Of a stretch of DNA of 64,000 nucleotides, positions 27,917 to 36,581 are shown in pieces. Position 1 is the stretch's first letter. The number at the start of each line of letters is the position of its first letter. The translations under genes were made by a program, and so were the position numbers. The notes under the pieces were generated by a model. The model saw only the letters and a list, made by a program, of their open reading frames with translations, was not told the origin of the DNA and ran no database searches. This DNA is from Zunongwangia endophytica (GTDB lineage Bacteria > Bacteroidota > Bacteroidia > Flavobacteriales > Flavobacteriaceae): assembly GCF_030409505.1 (NCBI RefSeq), contig NZ_JAUFPZ010000002.1, positions 1-64,000 on the forward strand, written 5' to 3'.

Positions 27917-29141
27917 AATGATTTTTTGCTATTCCCTTTCTTTTGTTGTTTTTCAGAATTAAAAAAGTTGAGTAAAAAATAACCAAAATTAATGGAATTC
28001 CCACGCCAAGGTAACGCAGTGACATATCGAAAGTAGTGGCGATTTCCCCTGAAGAAGATATTACGAAACTTGAGATTGATGTAATAATATAGAGCAATCC
28101 ACCAATAAGTCCACCAGCGATACCAGCATTGCTAGGGAAATAAATCATGTTTTGGGTAAAGTAGTTGGTAAAAATAAACCCAGAAACGATATGGATCACA
28201 AAAGCAAAAGCAATTAAAAGGTAAAGATGATCTAATTGCGTTGCCGCGGCTATAAACACGAGTAAAAGCACAATTTGTGCGAAAGCTGAAATTCGTAATT
28301 TCTGAGGAAAATTTTGGCTAGCAAAGGTCTTACTTAAAATTCCGCCAATCATCCAGGATATTCCTAAGATTAGCGTACAATACCCCGTAGTTACTGCATC
28401 AAATCCAAAATGATGTTCTACCACAAACGGGCCAGCGATATTAAATACCATCACGGTTGAATAAGCTAATCCTAAAATCAAGATTCCTAAAACAAACGCC
28501 TTATTCTTCAGCATTACGGCATAAAGCATTGATGTTTTTTTCAGATTAAATTTCTTGACATTTCTAATCGTTTCTCCACTAAAAATTAATTCAGCAAAAA
28601 ATAGAATTGCGGCATATATCGCTAAAAAGTAAAAATTTGCCTGCCAATCAAACAAGCTTTCCAGATAACCACCAAGAAAAGGAGCAATTATCGGCCCGCA
28701 AGACCATACGATGGTAAAAAAGCTTAAAAAATGTTTTCGTTTTACTTCATCATAAAGGTCTACAAAATAAGCTCGCTTTGCGACCACGATAAACGATGTT
28801 CCTAATCCCTGTACGATTCGCCAAAAGCAAATAACCCAAACCTGATCTGTCCATGTAATAGCAAGGCTACTAATAATTAGAGCAATTAATGAAAATAACA
28901 CAGGTTTGTAGCGCCCAAGACTGTCCAATAAACTTCCTACGAACAATTGCGCAAAACCATAGCTTAAAAAGAAGCAAGTAAGCGTAAGCTGAATACTTTT
29001 TTCTGAAACCGATAAATTCTCGGCCATCGATGGAAATGATGGCAAATAAATATCTGTCATAAACCCAGAAAGTGGAATGGTGAAAAAGGTAATTATCGTT
29101 GCAATTTGTTTTTGTCTTTCAGAAGCTTGTCTTAGGTGCAT
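27915..29141 (-). CDS. Bcr/CflA-type MFS drug exporter
   Basis: A 408-residue major-facilitator inner-membrane transporter with 12 predicted spans. Family features include PLSGFMTDIYLPSFPSMAENL in span 1, FFLSYGFAQLFVGSLLDSLGR (the MFS loop 2-3 motif) and RIVQGLGTSFIVVAKRAYFVD in span 4. Bcr/CflA proteins export bicyclomycin, chloramphenicol or sulfonamide-type compounds and sometimes cysteine; the substrate here is unknown. Single gene, convergent with dsbD. Confidence 0.88.
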   Translation of the reverse strand: MHLRQASERQKQIATIITFFTIPLSGFMTDIYLPSFPSMAENLSVSEKSIQLTLTCFFLSYGFAQLFVGSLLDSLGRYKPVLFSLIALIISSLAITWTDQVWVICFWRIVQGLGTSFIVVAKRAYFVDLYDEVKRKHFLSFFTIVWSCGPIIAPFLGGYLESLFDWQANFYFLAIYAAILFFAELIFSGETIRNVKKFNLKKTSMLYAVMLKNKAFVLGILILGLAYSTVMVFNIAGPFVVEHHFGFDAVTTGYCTLILGISWMIGGILSKTFASQNFPQKLRISAFAQIVLLLVFIAAATQLDHLYLLIAFAFVIHIVSGFIFTNYFTQNMIYFPSNAGIAGGLIGGLLYIITSISSFVISSSGEIATTFDMSLRYLGVGIPLILVIFYSTFLILKNNKRKGIAKNH

Positions 29142-29335
29142 TAGTTAGAAAAGTTGGCGGGGTAGGGGATTTATAAATTTTTGAAGTATAGTCGAAAATT
29201 GGTGCTTTTGCTTTCAGTTTTAGTATAAACTGGAGAATATTATATTACGGTTTTCCCTTACTTATTCTACGGTTAAATTTCAAACAACTGGAAACTAGTA
29301 GGTTAAATTTGAGATATAATTTAAAACCTACTTAA

Positions 29336-30187
29336 ATGGAATTAAACAAACTACCACTCGTTTTGGCAGCGACAGGACTGCTTTTTACTTCCTGTCAAAA
29401 AGATGAAACAGCACCAGAGACTCAAGAATTGCTGAATAATGAGGCTCCAAGTTCATCACAAATTCCTAAAGAGGTAATAGAAAAGGTAAACAATTTACAT
29501 TTCAATTCAGATTATATTGAAACTTTCGAACTTACTTTACCTGGAGGTGCTACAGAAACCACTTATTTAATTGAAAATGATATTGCAATGTCTGCCGATC
29601 AATTAGATAAGCTTAGCACCGCAGATATTACCAGTAAGCAGTATCGTACTTACAATTTGGTTAGTAGTCCCAGAACCATCAATGTTATTGGTTATACGGG
29701 TACAGGCTATGGACAAAATCTTTCCAACAAAATGCAACAGGCATTACAAAGAGCTGTAGCGAATTATAACGATTTAAGTATTGGTCTAACCTTCAATCTT
29801 AGTTTCGGTACTAATTATAGTTCTTCAGACATTGTTGTTTATAAAACTAGCAATGGACAGGCTGGTGGAGTAGCCGGTTTTCCATCAGGCGGAAATCCAT
29901 ACAAATTTGTACAGATTTTTTCAGGAATGGAAAGCTATAGTACATCAACCAACGAACATGTAATCACTCACGAAATTGGACACACTTTAGGATTGCGCCA
30001 TACCGATTGGTTTTCTAGACAGAGCTGTGGCCAAAGTGGTGAATCTGCAAATCCAGACGGAGCGGTGCATATCCCGGGTACCGAGACGGGGTATGATGCG
30101 AACTCTGTAATGTTAGCATGTTTTAGCGCCAACGAAAGTGGAAATTTTGGTGGTGACGACGAGAAGGCTCTAGAATATTTATACTAA
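29336..30187 (+). CDS. M57-type (dual-action HEIGH) metalloprotease lipoprotein
   Basis: A zinc metalloprotease of 283 residues, probably anchored in the outer membrane by the lipobox LFTSC. The zinc site is HEIGHTLGLRH, giving H212, E213, H216 and H222, followed by the fold's downstream region NSVMLACF, which may carry the Met-turn. The region before it (SNKMQQALQRAVANYNDL, GGVAGFPSGG) matches the M57 family. It is alone on its transcript, 200 bases before a small lipoprotein and a sensor kinase. Its role could be protein degradation or processing of a surface peptide. Confidence 0.85.
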   Translation: MELNKLPLVLAATGLLFTSCQKDETAPETQELLNNEAPSSSQIPKEVIEKVNNLHFNSDYIETFELTLPGGATETTYLIENDIAMSADQLDKLSTADITSKQYRTYNLVSSPRTINVIGYTGTGYGQNLSNKMQQALQRAVANYNDLSIGLTFNLSFGTNYSSSDIVVYKTSNGQAGGVAGFPSGGNPYKFVQIFSGMESYSTSTNEHVITHEIGHTLGLRHTDWFSRQSCGQSGESANPDGAVHIPGTETGYDANSVMLACFSANESGNFGGDDEKALEYLY

Positions 30188-30225
30188 CCACAGAGCATTA
30201 TTTTTAAATGTAATTAGCCCAAAGT

Positions 30226-30299
30226 CACCCGGCGAGAAAACTTTCTTAGAATCTCCAAACCTACTTATTAATATGGCATGTATGTCTAAGTGCCGGGTG
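30226..30299 (+). repeat. Nested inverted repeats, candidate structured RNA
   Basis: CACCCGGC (30226-30233) pairs with GCCGGGTG (30292-30299), and inside it CTTAGA (30245-30250) pairs with TCTAAG (30285-30290). The two stems nest. The GC-rich outer stem stands out in AT-rich surroundings between the protease and the small lipoprotein. It may be a terminator-like end or a leader structure. Confidence 0.5.
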
Positions 30300-30387
30300 T
30301 TCTTATTTATCCTTTCTGTCTCTCGCAAGCATATCCTTTTGTAAGAGAATGTCTTCACTTTTTTAATAATACATTAAACAATCATCC

Positions 30388-30576
30388 ATGAAAAATTTAT
30401 TTACACTTCTAATTTTGGGAACGCTAATGGCAGTCACTTATTCTTGCGAACCTGAAGCTCTACCTGTATCTAATGCCGAAACACTTGAAGAATCTGAAAT
30501 AATAGATATCGATACTTATGCTGATTCTTCTGGAAGAGAGGAAAATGAACAGGAAAGAAGAGATCCGCCTGAATAA
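30388..30576 (+). CDS. Small acidic lipoprotein, 62 residues
   Basis: A very short lipoprotein precursor: signal with lipobox VTYSC (Cys at residue 20) and a mature part of only about 43 residues, rich in Glu and Asp (AETLEESEIIDIDTYAD) and ending in ERRDPPE. No family recognised. It lies between an M57 protease and a TPR histidine kinase, each flanked by inverted repeats. It could be a signal, an adaptor or simply a small surface protein. Coding status is supported by the clear signal sequence and ATG. Confidence 0.65.
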   Translation: MKNLFTLLILGTLMAVTYSCEPEALPVSNAETLEESEIIDIDTYADSSGREENEQERRDPPE

Positions 30577-30645
30577 GAAGAGCAAGATTAATCTTCTAAA
30601 CAAAAATAAATTTGAGAAATTTATGATTAAATTCTTAAATTGATC

Positions 30646-30720
30646 GATGCCCAAATCTATATATCAATACGAGACAACATTAATATTTTTTAATTCAGAG
30701 TTTGGGCATCTAAACAACTG
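30646..30720 (+). repeat. Inverted repeat directly before the histidine kinase start
   Basis: GATGCCCAAA (30646-30655) and TTTGGGCATC (30711-30720) are perfect 10-bp inverted copies around 55 bases. The right arm ends four bases before the TTG start at 30725. An inner ATTAA/TTAAT pair is possible. It may terminate the small lipoprotein transcript or fold in the kinase leader and limit translation. Confidence 0.6.
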
Positions 30721-30724
30721 AATA

Positions 30725-32752
30725 TTGAAGAAGAATTATTTTTTATTTTTACTATTAGTCTTAATGCTTTCATCCTGTGATCTATACCAGTCACAGGATG
30801 AGTCCTTTTCTAAGGATGCTATCGAAATTTCAGACGATTTTAAGCTGGATTCTCTAGATTTAGAAGTTAGAAAGGAGAAACTGAAAGCATATTTAATTCA
30901 GACTTCAAAACTTAATGATGATACGCTTAAAAAGAAAAATTACCTGCATGCTTCTTATTACGCAGCTTCGATAGATTCCGCTTTATTTTTAGAAGCCAAT
31001 TCCAAGGCTATAGCTTATGCAACACAACTAAAAGATAGTTTAGGGCTTGCCGGCGCTTTTTGGGATCGTGGATATTTTTATTCAGAAATTGGTGGATATC
31101 GTCAAAGTTACGATGCCTATCAAGAGGCAAGTGAACTTTATTTAAAAAACGACAAGCCAGTATTGGGAGGGAGATTGCTAATAAATATGGCGATTCTTCA
31201 ATCTGATATTAAAGATTATGTGGGAAGCGAAGTAACTACGGTTAGAGCTTTAAAAGTTTTAAAGCCTTTGGATGCAAAAGAATACATTTATCGCTGTTAT
31301 AATAATCTGGCGGTGGCTTACAACCAAATGAATGATTTTGAAAATTCATTAGACTACCATAAAAAAGCCTACGAGATTCAGCAGGAATTAGGCAATAATA
31401 CCTACCAGAAAGCTTCAACATTAAATAATATAGGTGTGCTTTATGAAAACATGGGGCGATTTGACGATGCGATAAATGTTTATGCTGAAGCATTAGAATT
31501 TTCAGAATTAGAAAAAGAAGAACCTCAGGTTTATGCTAAAATTATCGATAACCGTGCATTTGCTGAATTTAAAATAGGAAAGAAAGAACATATTCCTGAA
31601 GACTTTTTTAAAGCACTGCATCTAAGAGAAGCTATAGGTGATGAAGACGGTGCTATTTTTTCTAGTATGCATCTTGCCGAATATTACGAAGGTATTGACA
31701 AAAATAAGGCATTAAAATATGCCGATAAAAGCAGAATATTAGCTCAGCGAAGGGAGCATATGCAAGGTTTAATGGAATCTTTAAGATTACAGGCACGATT
31801 AGATAAGGCTAACAGTTATGCGCATCTTGAGCGATATATACACTTAAAAGATAGCTTAGAAAAAGAAGAGCGAGCTGCTCGTAATCAATTCGCACGAATA
31901 CGTTATGAGACCGATGAATTTATTGAGCAGAACAAATATTTGAATGCACAGCGAAAATGGATAATCTTAGGTGCAGGATTTCTGCTGATTATTGTAATAC
32001 TTGGATTTGTAGTACGCCATCAAAAGATTAAAAACAAACAGTTGAAATTAGAGAAACAACAGCAACAATCTAACGAAGAAATCTACAATTTGCTTATCGA
32101 CCAGCAAAACAAATTAGAGGAAGGTCGTCAAAAGGAGAAAAAACGTATTGCTGCGGAATTGCATGACGGAATACTTGGAAAAATATTCGGAATTCGGTTA
32201 ATATTAAGTAGTCTGAATAGCAAAGTGGATACCGAGTCGGTGGAAACCAGATCAAATTATATTGCTGAATTGAAAAAGCTAGGGGAAGAGGTTCGCAGTA
32301 TTTCTCATGATTTGGATGCCAATATATTCGATTCTCGATCTGGATTTATAAGTATTCTTAACGAGCTATTAAATGAGCAGTCTATAATAGGAAAATACGA
32401 AGTGGTTTTAAATAATGACCCTAATATCGAATGGGATAAGGTAAGTAGCAAAATTAAAATTAACTTGTTTAGAGTTCTGCAAGAGTCTACTTATAACGTA
32501 ACGAAATATGCCCAGGCTCAAAAAGTTATTGTAGTCTTCAAAAATCAGGATACGCATCTTTTTGCAATGATCAAAGACGACGGAACAGGCTTTGACATTG
32601 ATGCGACACCAAAAGGTATAGGATTAAAAAATATGAAATCCAGAATTAATAATCTAAATGGTAAAATAAACTTTAAGTCTAGTGAAGAAGGCACAGCGAT
32701 AAGTATACAGATACCTATTAATCAAAATCGTAAAATATGGCTAACCGCTTAA
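30725..32752 (+). CDS. TPR-containing sensor histidine kinase (NarX/HisKA_3 type)
   Basis: A membrane sensor kinase of 675 residues: an N-terminal signal with possible lipobox LSSC, TPR repeats (about 75-345, for example YNNLAVAYNQMNDFENSLDY and LNNIGVLYENMGRFDDAINV), one membrane span (412-430), a coiled coil and a HisKA_3 domain with EKKRIAAELHDG (His480). The HATPase domain follows with N-box QESTYNVTKYA, KDDGTGFD and KGIGLKNMKSR. The start is TTG, since an in-frame stop at 30719 excludes anything upstream and the signal needs this start. It overlaps the response regulator by 16 bases. Stimulus unknown. Confidence 0.9.
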   Translation: MKKNYFLFLLLVLMLSSCDLYQSQDESFSKDAIEISDDFKLDSLDLEVRKEKLKAYLIQTSKLNDDTLKKKNYLHASYYAASIDSALFLEANSKAIAYATQLKDSLGLAGAFWDRGYFYSEIGGYRQSYDAYQEASELYLKNDKPVLGGRLLINMAILQSDIKDYVGSEVTTVRALKVLKPLDAKEYIYRCYNNLAVAYNQMNDFENSLDYHKKAYEIQQELGNNTYQKASTLNNIGVLYENMGRFDDAINVYAEALEFSELEKEEPQVYAKIIDNRAFAEFKIGKKEHIPEDFFKALHLREAIGDEDGAIFSSMHLAEYYEGIDKNKALKYADKSRILAQRREHMQGLMESLRLQARLDKANSYAHLERYIHLKDSLEKEERAARNQFARIRYETDEFIEQNKYLNAQRKWIILGAGFLLIIVILGFVVRHQKIKNKQLKLEKQQQQSNEEIYNLLIDQQNKLEEGRQKEKKRIAAELHDGILGKIFGIRLILSSLNSKVDTESVETRSNYIAELKKLGEEVRSISHDLDANIFDSRSGFISILNELLNEQSIIGKYEVVLNNDPNIEWDKVSSKIKINLFRVLQESTYNVTKYAQAQKVIVVFKNQDTHLFAMIKDDGTGFDIDATPKGIGLKNMKSRINNLNGKINFKSSEEGTAISIQIPINQNRKIWLTA

Positions 32753-33393
32753 AAGTGTTGATTGTAGATGATCACCCGATAATTATAGAAGGTTATAAAA
32801 GCACGTTGCAATCCTGTAAGCACGAGATTCTCGTGCAGACCGCCAACGATGTGGATACTGCTTTATTACAAGTGCGTAATGCCGAACAATTTTTCGATAT
32901 TATCATATTGGATATTAAAATCCCTGCATCCAAGGATGGTAGAATAATTTCTGGGGAAGATTTGGGGATGAAATTTCGCGAAATCACACCACATTCTAAG
33001 TTGGTTGTGCTTACGATGTTCAATGAGAAATATAGACTTCAGAATATTCTAAAAAGCATAAATCCTGAGGCTTTCATGATCAAAAGCGATGTAGGTTCTA
33101 CAGAACTGTGCGCAGCAATTCTATCGATAAACAACGGTATTCCTTTTTACAGTAAGACGGTACGCGAATTGTTTAGAAGCCAAATGACACGAGATATTAC
33201 CTTAGATGAAAACGATAGGAAAATCTTATATTATCTTTCTAAAGGAACCAAAACAAAAAATCTGGTCGATTATATTCCGCTTTCCTTAGCTGCTATTGAA
33301 AAGCGAAAAAGAAATATTAGGAAGCTTTTTGAAATAGAAGAATTAGGGGATAAATTAATTTTGGACAAAGCAGAAGAATATGGTTTTCTTTAA
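32737..33393 (+). CDS. NarL/LuxR-type response regulator
   Basis: A cytoplasmic response regulator of 218 residues, partner of the overlapping kinase gene. The receiver domain has the acidic pair D11-D12 (LIVDDHP), phospho-acceptor Asp59 (FDIIILDIKIP) and a Lys in FMIKSD. The C-terminal part (ENDRKILYYLSKGTKTKNLVDYIPLSLAAIEKRKRNIRKL) looks like a diverged LuxR-type helix-turn-helix. The DNA target is unknown. Its stop codon overlaps the end of a convergent 50-residue gene. Confidence 0.9.
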   Translation: MANRLKVLIVDDHPIIIEGYKSTLQSCKHEILVQTANDVDTALLQVRNAEQFFDIIILDIKIPASKDGRIISGEDLGMKFREITPHSKLVVLTMFNEKYRLQNILKSINPEAFMIKSDVGSTELCAAILSINNGIPFYSKTVRELFRSQMTRDITLDENDRKILYYLSKGTKTKNLVDYIPLSLAAIEKRKRNIRKLFEIEELGDKLILDKAEEYGFL

Positions 33394-33542
33394 TCTAAAG
33401 AATTTTTAGTAACCCACGTTTTCCAACCAATAATAGCCATTTGTAATTTACTAGCATTAGCCAGGTCTAATTGCTTCTTAGAATAACTTGGCAGTATTTT
33501 TTTATTCAATTTCGCTAATGATGTAAACAGCTTCTTTTTCAT
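33390..33542 (-). CDS. Small basic conserved-type protein, 50 residues
   Basis: A complete 50-codon frame from ATG to TAA. It starts MKKKLFTSLAKLNKKILPSY and continues with a predicted helix (KKQLDLANASKLQMA) and IIGWKTWVTKNSL. The composition is typical of a real basic protein, and it resembles short flavobacterial proteins of similar pattern that I recall as conserved hypotheticals. Function unknown. It overlaps the end of the response regulator tail to tail by four bases. Confidence 0.7.
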   Translation of the reverse strand: MKKKLFTSLAKLNKKILPSYSKKQLDLANASKLQMAIIGWKTWVTKNSLD

Positions 33543-33613
33543 TCTTAGTCAGTTTCTATCAAAGATATTAAAATATTGATATTCAGTAAAAAAGAAGCTG
33601 TTTTTTAGAATTT

Positions 33614-35743
33614 TTATTTCTTTTTAGGTTTCTCACTCGTAATCTTGAAATCGTCTTTTTCAGTATCCATTATCATATAAAACTCATCAATCGAATCACT
33701 ACTGGAAGCGCTATACGTCACATTCCAAAAAGAAGCACCTTTATGTCTGGCTTTGATTTTTACATTAGTAAGAATTCCTGAATCATCACGCTTCAATTTT
33801 TTAATATTAATTTCAATATCATAGGTCTCTTGGATAGCTTTGATGATATTCTGAATGGCGGCATCTGTTTCATTAGGATGAATAGTATATACGAAAGTTG
33901 TTGATTTTTGAGGTAATTTACCTTTAAAGGTTTTAGTGTAAACTTCAATAACACCATTAACTGCACGATCATTTTTATACTTTTCTGAGGCTTTTTTATC
34001 TTTCAAAACATTAATAAAAATGATATCATTTGGCTTGATGTTTTCAAGAGTTTTTTGCTCTTCAACTTTTCCGTTAATAACCAATAATGGTTTTCCATCA
34101 ATTAAGTGATTATTTCTTAAGATTATAATATGGCTAGAATCTGCTTGTTTTTGATTTTTTATAATCAGTGAATTATCCTGAACTTTTGTGGTATAGAGTT
34201 TAACACCGTATTTAGAAACTCGGCTTCCGTAAAGAGCCCTAGCTTTCTTACCTTCAAGATAAGTGATGTTTTCTATGTCATTTTTCTCAATATCATTAAG
34301 AAAAGCATTGCTCTTCTGTGGAACTCCATTCAGAATATAAAGAGTATCATTTAAAATATTAGAAGAAGTAGTCGCTACTTTACCTTTGCCATTAATCGTA
34401 CTACGCTCTTTATCTTTCGAACTTTCTTCAACCGTCTTCTCAGTACTTTTTTCTTTATTTAGAGTAATAATAGAAGGTGTTTTCTTATCTAAGAATTTCA
34501 AAAACTTAAGTTGGATTGCTTCCTGTTTTTTATCTATATCTTTTAAATAGGTTTGAAAATCTTCAATAAATTCGGTTTTAGAAAGTTTAACTACGCCATC
34601 TTTTCCTTTTTCACCAAATTGTTTTACTGCAGTTTCGGGTGCTATCACTTGGATAGATTTATAAACTATAGTTTTACCTTCAAGTTCATCTCTTTTATAA
34701 TTTTGGTTGTCCAAAATATATAAGGCATTTTCACCTAAATCCTCAAGTGAAATTGATCGTTTTGGTGATTTGTAAGTGTTATTTTTTTCAGTTTCAGTAT
34801 AACTTCCAATTCCCGTGATTTCAGGATTATCTACGGTATCAGTATACTGAGATCTATTTCCCTTTGAAGAGTTGAGCACTACACTTTCTTTCTTTAAATT
34901 GAAACTATAAAGGAATAGGCATAAAAATGGAATTACTAAAATAGTCTTCCACGAGGTGTTTTTCTTTTTCGATTTGTTAAGCATAATAATACGTTTTTTG
35001 ATGAATGATTGATAAAACTGATTAGTCATGGCCGGCTGCATACCAACACTTGCCATAACTAGCGCTTTTTGGTATTCTTTTTTGCTGGCTATTGTAGCTA
35101 CTGCATCTTGATCGGCTAGAAATTCTAAGTTTTGGACGATAACTTTTTTGTATAACCAGATAAACGGATTAAACCAAAATACCACACAGAGTATAGAAAT
35201 GAAGATCACATCCAAAGAATGCCACTGTCTTGCATGGATTTGCTCATGCTTCAGGATTAATTTTAGGTCTTTTTGTTGATGTTTTTTAGGATTGTAAACG
35301 ATATTATTAAAGAATGAAAAGGGTTTAATATCCTTAGTCGTTCTCACCAATTTTAAATTCTTGTATTTTTTTAAGAATCCAGAATTAATAACCTTCTTTA
35401 GGCTGTAGATCTGAAAAGCAAATCGTAAGCTCATTACTGAAACACCAAATAAGTAAACATAAAAACCAATTTGCCACCAATCTGTTGGTTCTTCGATTAC
35501 CGTGTTTTCCTGCTGAAAATCGCCATTCATAACAGTATATGGTATCTCGGTGGACGGCAATTCTATGTATTCTTGCTGAGTGAGATAAATAAGTGGTAAA
35601 ACTAAAGAAGTCGCCAAACCTACTAAAAGAAACTTACGGTTTTGCATAAAACTTGTTTCCTGTTTCAGCAAAATAAAGTAAGCCAAATAGAAAATAGCAA
35701 TTAAAGCTGAAGATTTTAAAAGATGGAAAATTAATTCTTGCAT
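33614..35743 (-). CDS. BlaR1/MecR1-like M56 membrane metallopeptidase with plug-like repeats
   Basis: A 709-residue inner-membrane peptidase expected to cleave the BlaI-like repressor encoded three genes upstream. The N-terminal part has four or five membrane spans and the zinc motif KHEQIHARQW (His166, Glu167, His170), followed by NLEFLADQDAV typical of M56. After the last span (268-282) the periplasmic region lacks a penicillin-binding domain. Instead it carries three diverged copies of a TonB-receptor-plug-like unit (LYILDNQNYK..., LYILNGVPQK...YGSRVSKYGVKLYTTK, LLVINGKVEE...NGVIEVYTKT). This suggests sensing or interaction at the envelope rather than beta-lactam binding. Confidence 0.88.
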   Translation of the reverse strand: MQELIFHLLKSSALIAIFYLAYFILLKQETSFMQNRKFLLVGLATSLVLPLIYLTQQEYIELPSTEIPYTVMNGDFQQENTVIEEPTDWWQIGFYVYLFGVSVMSLRFAFQIYSLKKVINSGFLKKYKNLKLVRTTKDIKPFSFFNNIVYNPKKHQQKDLKLILKHEQIHARQWHSLDVIFISILCVVFWFNPFIWLYKKVIVQNLEFLADQDAVATIASKKEYQKALVMASVGMQPAMTNQFYQSFIKKRIIMLNKSKKKNTSWKTILVIPFLCLFLYSFNLKKESVVLNSSKGNRSQYTDTVDNPEITGIGSYTETEKNNTYKSPKRSISLEDLGENALYILDNQNYKRDELEGKTIVYKSIQVIAPETAVKQFGEKGKDGVVKLSKTEFIEDFQTYLKDIDKKQEAIQLKFLKFLDKKTPSIITLNKEKSTEKTVEESSKDKERSTINGKGKVATTSSNILNDTLYILNGVPQKSNAFLNDIEKNDIENITYLEGKKARALYGSRVSKYGVKLYTTKVQDNSLIIKNQKQADSSHIIILRNNHLIDGKPLLVINGKVEEQKTLENIKPNDIIFINVLKDKKASEKYKNDRAVNGVIEVYTKTFKGKLPQKSTTFVYTIHPNETDAAIQNIIKAIQETYDIEINIKKLKRDDSGILTNVKIKARHKGASFWNVTYSASSSDSIDEFYMIMDTEKDDFKITSEKPKKK

Positions 35744-35760
35744 GCTTACTGGTTTATATT

Positions 35761-36219
35761 TTATTTATCTTCTGTCTTGTAAATACCGGCGTTAAGATCT
35801 TTTGATAATTCAAATCGAAAATTGCTGCTGGTTCTTAAAATAATTTTCTGATTCTTAAAGCTTAAAAGGTTAGGGCGTTTGTCTTTATAAGCCTGATTTT
35901 CTAAAGTAGCACCAATTTTAAAATTAGTCTCATCGGGAAATTTTCTACTAATAGTATAGCTATCTAATTGACCATTAAGATAAGAGATTTCTGAGATCTT
36001 TATAATAACCGAGTCTCTATAAAATTGGTTAAATAATTTTACCCGGTTTTGCAGCTCTTTTTTACTAATATCATTTTCAAAATAGAAAGAATATTGGGAC
36101 GATTGTTCCATAGTTTCGATTTCATCGACATTGCAACTGTAAAACATTATGCTAAGAAGAGGAAGCAGAAAACTTAGTTTTAGAGATCGTAATCTAGCGA
36201 ATGTATGTTGATTAATCAT
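35761..36219 (-). CDS. Hypothetical lipoprotein in BlaI/M56 operon
   Basis: A 152-residue protein with a hydrophobic leader ending in a lipobox-like FYSC (about residue 29); the leader is long, so translation may begin further in. The mature part has predicted beta strands (YSFYFENDISKKELQNR, ISYLNGQLDSYTISRKF, NQKIILRTSSNFRFELS). No family recognised. Its ATG overlaps the TGA of the upstream gene (ATGA, 36216-36219), which indicates translational coupling. The M56 gene follows 17 bases later. Confidence 0.7.
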   Translation of the reverse strand: MINQHTFARLRSLKLSFLLPLLSIMFYSCNVDEIETMEQSSQYSFYFENDISKKELQNRVKLFNQFYRDSVIIKISEISYLNGQLDSYTISRKFPDETNFKIGATLENQAYKDKRPNLLSFKNQKIILRTSSNFRFELSKDLNAGIYKTEDK

Positions 36220-36578
36220 GATAGTTCGGTTTCTTGATTGATGAGTAATAAAACTGGAAATTCTAACGTCTTAAATGGCTTAGAAAATAATTGATATTGG
36301 TGATTTTTGATTTTCTTTTCTGCAACTTTAATTTTTGATTTCAGGATGAAGAAATGCTTGATCTTTTTTATTTCTGAAATGATTTCTGCAGAAGCAATAA
36401 GCCACTTCAACTGAAATAGCTTAACACAGCATCGTATTAGAAACCCAAAACTTATAAGTAGATATATTGATAAAAGAAATTCAGTATAATTTATAGAATT
36501 TTTGAGAAGCAGTTCATATCTGGCAAAAAATAACGCCAGGATTAGAAAATGTTTCAATATGTAAATCCAAAATTGCAC
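36216..36578 (-). CDS. Small membrane protein resembling a truncated M56 N-terminus
   Basis: A 120-residue protein with two or three membrane spans (WIYILKHFLILALFFARYELLL, FLLSIYLLISFGFLIRCCVKL). Its layout mirrors the first 150 residues of the M56 protein in the same operon: RCCVKLFQLKWLIASAE against RFAFQIYSLKKVINSG, and SKPFKTLEFPVLL against IKPFSFFNNIVY. It stops before the zinc motif. It starts with GTG, three bases after the blaI stop. It may be a decayed duplicate or an accessory membrane subunit. Confidence 0.6.
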   Translation of the reverse strand: MQFWIYILKHFLILALFFARYELLLKNSINYTEFLLSIYLLISFGFLIRCCVKLFQLKWLIASAEIISEIKKIKHFFILKSKIKVAEKKIKNHQYQLFSKPFKTLEFPVLLLINQETELS

Positions 36579-36581
36579 GTT

